From: Methylotenera sp.
Lineage (GTDB): Bacteria > Pseudomonadota > Gammaproteobacteria > Burkholderiales > Methylophilaceae
Length of the DNA stretch: 9,878 nt
Reading direction: 5' to 3'
Assembly (NCBI GenBank): GCA_005791685.1
Contig: SXVG01000132.1
Location: 1-9,878, forward strand
Numbering within the stretch: the stretch's first letter is position 1; each line of letters begins with the position of its first letter. Below are positions 6,149 to 9,878 of this stretch, in pieces. The notes beneath the pieces were generated by a model. That model did no database searches. It was not told where the DNA came from and saw only the letters and a program-made list of their open reading frames with translations. The translations under genes and the position numbers were made by a program.

Positions 6149-6226
6149 GCGTGTGCTTGTTGTTAGAGTTCGTGACAAGCTGTTAAAAATAATGCGGTTT
6201 TTTAAGCGCAGAAAAGGAATTTCTGT
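6149..6226 (+). promoter_or_regulatory. Leader and probable promoter region of the pil operon
   Basis: This 78-bp stretch runs from the end of the tRNA fragment to the pilM start. Weak promoter-like elements are TTGTTA (6160-6165) and TAAAAA (6184-6189), 18 bp apart. CTGTTAA at 6180-6186 is an inverted copy of the tRNA anticodon-loop sequence at 6141-6147. AAAAGGAA (6213-6220) is a good ribosome binding site for the TTG at 6227. An in-frame TAA at 6203 rules out any earlier pilM start. Confidence 0.4.
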
Positions 6227-7301
6227 TTGAAATTCAACTTTTTTAAAAACAAAAGTCCACCATTAATCGGGGTGGATATCAGTGCCACTTCCATCAAAAT
6301 GGTCGAGCTATCCAGCGATGGTGACGGTCATTACCACCTTGATGCTTACGCCATCTCACCCATCGCGAAACAAGCCATGGCCGATGGCAATGTGGCGGAT
6401 CTAGAAACAGTCGCCCATGCCATCAGCATGGCATGGGCGACTGGCCAGCCGGCAAAAACGCGTCGCTTTGGCCTTGCCTAGCGCCACGGTCATCAGCAAA
6501 AAAGTGTTGCTCGCCGCCAACTTAAGCGAAGACGACATGGCCTTGCAAGTAGAAGCCGAAGCCAATCAATACATCCCTTTTCCGCTCGATGAAGTCAACA
6601 TCGATTTTCAAGTGTTGGGCCCGTCTGCTAACAGCAAAGAAGACTTGGACGTGTTGATCGTGGCCGCTCGCAAGGAGAAAATTGAAGACCGGGTGGCTGT
6701 CGCCGAAGGCGCTGGCTTGGAAGTGGCGGTCATGGATGTCGAGCATTATGCCACCGAGGCGGCCTATAGCTTGGTGGCCAAGCAACTGCCTGATGCTGGC
6801 CAAGAGCAAACGGTGATGATAGTCGATATAGGTGCGAGCGCAATGCACATCAACGTCATGCATCACGATCAGTCGGTTTACACGCGTGAACAAAGTTTTG
6901 CGGGCGATCAACTCACCCAACAGATACAAAACCGCTTTGACTTGTCGGCAGAAGAAGCCGAGCAGGCTAAACGCCAGGGCAATTTACCCGACGACTATGC
7001 CAGTGCAGTGTTGCCGGCGTTTGTGCAATCGGTGGCAATGGAGGTGGCGAGAGCGCTGCAATTTTTCTTAAGCTCCAGCCTATACCAGCAAGTTGACCAC
7101 ATTGTATTGGCCGGTGGTTGTGCCAGCATTGCCGACTTAGACACGGTCGTACAAAGTCGCACCCAGGTCCATACCGTCGTGGCCAATCCGTTCAACAGCA
7201 TGCGCATGAACGCTAAAATTAAGCCGCAGCAAGCCGTCATGGATGCCCCAGCCTTGTTAATTGCTTGCGGCTTAGCCATGCGCAGTGGGGTGGCGCTATG
7301 A
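6227..7301 (+). pseudogene. pilM: PilM, type IV pilus actin-like protein, frame disrupted as given
   Basis: PilM is a cytoplasmic actin-fold ATP-binding protein that holds the N-terminal tail of PilN and is needed for type IV pilus assembly. It begins with TTG at 6227; there is no other in-frame start, and AAGGA lies upstream. Frame 1 encodes MKFNFFKNK and the first phosphate motif IGVDISATSIKMVEL (residues 14-28), then hits TAG at 6479-6481 after 84 codons. The rest, starting VALALPSATVISKK, lies in the +1 frame to 7301. Removing one A from the A5 run at 6454-6458 restores a 357-residue protein of normal PilM length. It would carry QYIPFPLDEV, the second phosphate motif VDIGA (near 199-203) and the adenosine motif AGG (near 295-297). 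This is therefore either a single-base insertion in the genome or a sequencing error. The reading downstream is fully conserved, which favours an error or a very recent mutation. Confidence 0.9.
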
Positions 7302-7897
7302 TCATACGGGTCAATCTGTTGCCGCATAGGCAAATCAAACGTGCATTACGCCAACGCGAATTTAATTTAATGGCGCTGTTTGTAACGATAGCCGCCTTAG
7401 GCTTGGTCTTTTTAAACCACAGCTTGATTAACAATCGCGTTGACGCGCAACTGGCACGTAACCATCGTTTAGAAGCTGCCATCACGCAATTGGATCAACA
7501 AATCGGCGACATTAAACATCTGCAAGAGCGAATTAACGTCATGTTAGCGCGCAAGCAAGTGGTGGAGAATTTGCAAATCAACCGCAGTCAATCGGTGATG
7601 GTGTTAGATGAAATCAGTCGGCAGTTGCCCGAAGGCTTGTATTTAAAATCCATCAAACAGCAAGGCTTGGTAATCTCGCTAGAGGGCGTGGCCGACAGCA
7701 ATGCCCGCGTTGCTGGCTTGGTGCGTAATTTGTCTGGCTCACAATGGTTAGAAAACCCCCAACTCATAGAGATTAAATCGGTGCTGGTAAACGGCATGAA
7801 GCAAAATGAATTTAACCTCACGGTGAACATTAAAATGCCTAAACCTGAGCAAGATTTGTCGTCACTGCAACCCGTTAAAGCAGGGCCAGCATCATGA
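7298..7897 (+). CDS. pilN: PilN, type IV pilus inner-membrane platform protein
   Basis: A 199-residue bitopic inner-membrane protein. Residues 5-11 (VNLLPHR) are the conserved cytoplasmic tail that docks in PilM. Residues about 22-41 (FNLMALFVTIAALGLVFLNH) are the membrane segment. Residues 45-100 are a periplasmic coiled coil, followed by a ferredoxin-like domain containing the LPEGLYLKSI motif. I chose the ATG at 7298, which overlaps the pilM stop as ATGA and puts the tail at the N-terminus as in the family. A longer in-frame start at 7265 would add 11 atypical residues inside pilM. PilN forms a heterodimer with PilO, and translation is probably coupled to pilM. Confidence 0.95.
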   Translation: MIIRVNLLPHRQIKRALRQREFNLMALFVTIAALGLVFLNHSLINNRVDAQLARNHRLEAAITQLDQQIGDIKHLQERINVMLARKQVVENLQINRSQSVMVLDEISRQLPEGLYLKSIKQQGLVISLEGVADSNARVAGLVRNLSGSQWLENPQLIEIKSVLVNGMKQNEFNLTVNIKMPKPEQDLSSLQPVKAGPAS

Positions 7898-8556
7898 CCT
7901 TAGACGACTTTAATCACATCGATTTTAAACAGGCCGGCAATTTGCCAGTGGCGGTCAAAACGGTTTTGTTAAGCCTGCTGTTTTTTGCCTTATTGGCGCT
8001 GGGTTATTATTTTTTATGGATCGATGCATGGGCTAAACTGGATGAAGCGCAAGCTCAAGAGCAACAATTGCGGCAGGTATTTACCGCTAAAAAATCCCAG
8101 GCCATCAATTTAACGCGTTATCAGCAACAGATGGCCGACATTGAAATAAGCTTCGGTGCGATGCTCAAACAATTGCCGGATAAATCGCAAATGGACGGTT
8201 TATTGACCGACATCAATCAAGCCGGGCTAGGGCGTGGTTTGGAGTTTGAATTATTTAAGCCTGGCCAAGAAACCCAGGCCGAGTTCTATGCGCAGATGCC
8301 GATTTCAATCAAAGTGCTGGGCACCTACCATGCGCTAGGCGCCTTTGCTACCGACATTTCCAAGTTATCTCGCATCGTCACTTTAAACGATGTGGTGATC
8401 ACCAACCCCAATAAGGCGGCGGGCAAGGAGGCCAAGTCCAACACCGGCGACGTGCTATTAATGATGGAGGCGGTGGCCAACACTTACCGCTATTTGGATG
8501 CAGACGAGTTGGCGGACAAGAAAAAAACCGATAAAGCGGCGGCGGGCAAAAGGTAA
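7894..8556 (+). CDS. pilO: PilO, type IV pilus inner-membrane platform protein
   Basis: A 220-residue partner of PilN. A short cytoplasmic stretch (1-20) precedes a single membrane segment (about 21-42, rich in L and F), a coiled coil (about 45-90), and a periplasmic domain with the conserved LPDKSQMDGLLTDINQAG and YHALGAFATDIS motifs typical of PilO. The length is normal for the family. The ATG overlaps the pilN stop as ATGA. The last 25 residues are rich in K, A and D and look disordered. With PilN it aligns PilM in the cytoplasm with PilP in the periplasm. Confidence 0.95.
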   Translation: MTLDDFNHIDFKQAGNLPVAVKTVLLSLLFFALLALGYYFLWIDAWAKLDEAQAQEQQLRQVFTAKKSQAINLTRYQQQMADIEISFGAMLKQLPDKSQMDGLLTDINQAGLGRGLEFELFKPGQETQAEFYAQMPISIKVLGTYHALGAFATDISKLSRIVTLNDVVITNPNKAAGKEAKSNTGDVLLMMEAVANTYRYLDADELADKKKTDKAAAGKR

Positions 8557-9083
8557 TGGCGGCCATGGCGAAATCAGGCAAAGGTAAATTACTCTGGGTA
8601 GTCAGTTTGAGCCTAGCGCTGCTTGCTTGCCAGGGCGAGCAAGGCGATGATCTGGATGCCTTCATGCGCAACACGCCTAGCGACAAACGGCCTCAAGTAA
8701 AACCGCTGCCAGAAATGCAAGCCTATTATGCCCTGCAATACAATGCCGACGGCATGCTATCCGACCCGTTTCGGGCGCGTAAGGTGGCGCGCAAAGCCGG
8801 TGCCTTGCAACCTAATTTAAAGCGACCCAAACAGTTGCTGGAGTCTTACCCATTAGAGAGCCTTAAGTACGTGGGCAACATAGCCAAACCTAAGTTGCAA
8901 TACGCCTTATTGCTGACCCCTGACCACGGTGTGCAACAGGTGCGGGTGGGCGATTACCTGGGGCAAGATTTTGGGGTGCTGACAAAAATCAGCGAAACGC
9001 AATTGGACTTAAAAGAAATCGTGCAAGATGAGCTTGCCGGTGATTGGGTGGAGCGCATCTCCACCTTAACCTTGCAAGAATAA
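8556..9083 (+). CDS. pilP: PilP, type IV pilus alignment lipoprotein
   Basis: A 175-residue lipoprotein that connects the PilN/PilO platform to the PilQ secretin. It has a lipoprotein signal peptide with lipobox LLAC and lipidated Cys25. A largely unstructured linker contains YNADGMLSDPF, and a C-terminal beta domain (about 95-175) carries LESLKYVGNI, GVQQVRVGDYLGQDFG and WVERISTLTL, all hallmarks of PilP. The ATG at 8556 overlaps the pilO stop as TAATG. An in-frame ATG at 8565 would only shorten the signal peptide by three residues and is also possible. Confidence 0.95.
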   Translation: MAAMAKSGKGKLLWVVSLSLALLACQGEQGDDLDAFMRNTPSDKRPQVKPLPEMQAYYALQYNADGMLSDPFRARKVARKAGALQPNLKRPKQLLESYPLESLKYVGNIAKPKLQYALLLTPDHGVQQVRVGDYLGQDFGVLTKISETQLDLKEIVQDELAGDWVERISTLTLQE

Positions 9084-9091
9084 GAACAGAT

Positions 9092-9115
9092 GCCCTGACC
9101 CATTGCAGTCAGGGC
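9092..9115 (+). other. Hairpin in the pilP-pilQ gap
   Basis: Perfect 8-bp stem GCCCTGAC / GTCAGGGC with an 8-base loop, 8 bp after the pilP stop and 14 bp before the pilQ start. No T-run follows, so it is unlikely to end transcription fully. A partial attenuator or an mRNA-stability element that adjusts secretin level relative to pilMNOP would fit. pilQ is the only gene here separated from its neighbour by a gap. Confidence 0.55.
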
Positions 9116-9129
9116 TTAAGGGAAGCATC

Positions 9130-9878
9130 ATGACAATAATGAAAAATTCTTCGTCCATACCGCGTTTATTGCTGGCCAGTTTGTGGCTGACGCTGAGCCT
9201 GTTAAGCAGCCCCAGTTGGGCCATGGAGGCGCTTAACAAAATAGAAAAGATTCATTTTTCTGCACTGGCCGACGGCAAGTTGGCAATACACATCACCACC
9301 AGTTTGCCACTTAGCAACCCACCAGCGGGCTTTAGCTTAGACAAACCGGCGCGCATTGCGCTGGACTTTCCTAAAGTTGGCAATGGCTTGGGTAAAACCA
9401 AGTTAAACGCTGAACAAGGCGCGCTAACGACCATCACTTTGGCGGAAGCGCAAGGCCGCACCCGCGTATTGCTGAATTTATCTAAAAAAATGCGCTACAA
9501 CACGCAACTGGCCGGCAATGAAATCACCGTCACCTTGCAAGAAAGCGATCTGAATGTGCTGCCTGAATTGGAAACCAATTTTGCCCAAGCGCGGCCGGGG
9601 CAGCCGCAATTTGCCATCCAAAATGTGGATTTTGCGCGCGGTAAAAACGGCGAAGGCCGCATCACCGTGGATTTATCCGACAGTGCAACCGGCATCAACA
9701 TCAAGCAAAAAGGCAAGTTGCTCTTGGTTGATTTTATCAATGCCGACCTGCCGGCTAATTTGCAACGTCGACTCAACGTGATTAATTTTGCCACACCCGT
9801 GCATTACATAGACACCGTGCAGCAAGGTAAAAATGTGCACATGGTCATCGAGCCTAAAGGCGATTGGGAGCAGTCGGC
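9130..9878 (+). CDS. pilQ: PilQ, type IV pilus secretin, N-terminal part (3' end outside window)
   Basis: PilQ is the outer-membrane secretin ring through which the pilus passes; only the first 249 codons are present and the frame is open at the edge. The ATG at 9130 has AAGGGAAG (9118-9125) upstream; an in-frame ATG at 9139 is the only near alternative. Residues 1-31 are a signal peptide with a hydrophobic LLLASLWLTLSLLSS core and likely cleavage after PSWA. Two AMIN domains follow, which bind peptidoglycan in this family: about 38-140 (IHFSAL to EITVTL) and about 155-249 (FARGKNGEGRITVDLS, INFATPVHYIDTV, VHMVIEPKGDW). The N0/N1 and secretin pore domains would lie beyond the window. It is the last visible gene of the pilMNOPQ operon. 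Confidence 0.95.
   Translation, partial: MTIMKNSSSIPRLLLASLWLTLSLLSSPSWAMEALNKIEKIHFSALADGKLAIHITTSLPLSNPPAGFSLDKPARIALDFPKVGNGLGKTKLNAEQGALTTITLAEAQGRTRVLLNLSKKMRYNTQLAGNEITVTLQESDLNVLPELETNFAQARPGQPQFAIQNVDFARGKNGEGRITVDLSDSATGINIKQKGKLLLVDFINADLPANLQRRLNVINFATPVHYIDTVQQGKNVHMVIEPKGDWEQS

Noticed and set aside
6103..6180. A complete minus-strand tRNA-Asn gene
   Set aside because: Only residues 31-76 are present. The sequence right of 6148 has no D arm and no 5' acceptor strand complementary to TCGAGGA.
6440..6485. Programmed ribosomal frameshift in pilM
   Set aside because: The needed shift is +1. The A5 run does not form a canonical -1 heptamer in the right frame, there is no prfB-like CUU-UGA context, and PilM is not known to use frameshifting.
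7265..7300. Longer pilN start at 7265
   Set aside because: It would add 11 residues not found in PilN proteins. The ATG at 7298 overlaps the pilM stop and gives the expected VNLLP tail.

Overview
The window reads as proteobacterial DNA, beta- or gammaproteobacterial by its gene content. The clearest evidence is a type IV pilus assembly operon in the usual order pilM-pilN-pilO-pilP-pilQ at the right end. I cannot name a genus. Three blocks can be recognised.

Left block (1-2041): the 3' part of a large surface or secreted protein on the + strand. It is built of bacterial Ig-like and cadherin-like repeats and of two copies of a C-terminal module resembling DUF1566/Lcl domains. The gene is open at the left edge.

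Middle block (about 2042-6148): a probable mobile element or part of one. It carries a 654-residue tyrosine-recombinase-like protein with an internal XRE-type helix-turn-helix (minus strand), a divergently transcribed 149-residue protein of unknown function, and a complete 346-residue phage-type integrase (minus strand). All three genes have the same TAGCTATAC box upstream in the gene's own orientation. The two recombinase genes share an extended 21-bp version of it that is identical at 18 positions. Upstream of the integrase lie two hairpins and then a 46-bp fragment that matches the 3' part of a tRNA-Asn(GTT) gene, from the anticodon stem/loop to CCA. This is the classic attachment-site position, but the 5' part of the tRNA is absent. 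The matching left end of the element was not found in the window.

Right block (6227-9878): pilM (TTG start), pilN, pilO, pilP and the start of pilQ. The first four genes overlap by a few bases and must be co-transcribed. PilM is the cytoplasmic actin-like protein that binds the N-terminal tail of PilN. PilN and PilO form the inner-membrane platform, lipoprotein PilP links it to PilQ, and PilQ is the outer-membrane secretin. As given, pilM has a +1 frame disruption at a run of five A's (6454-6458) that stops translation after 84 codons, so it is either a broken gene or a sequencing error. The tRNA fragment ends only 78 bp before pilM, so the element junction lies in the pilus operon's promoter region.

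The most interesting points are the misplaced tRNA half-site at the pil junction, the box shared by all three element genes, the HTH-containing large recombinase with a non-standard active site, and the frameshift in pilM.
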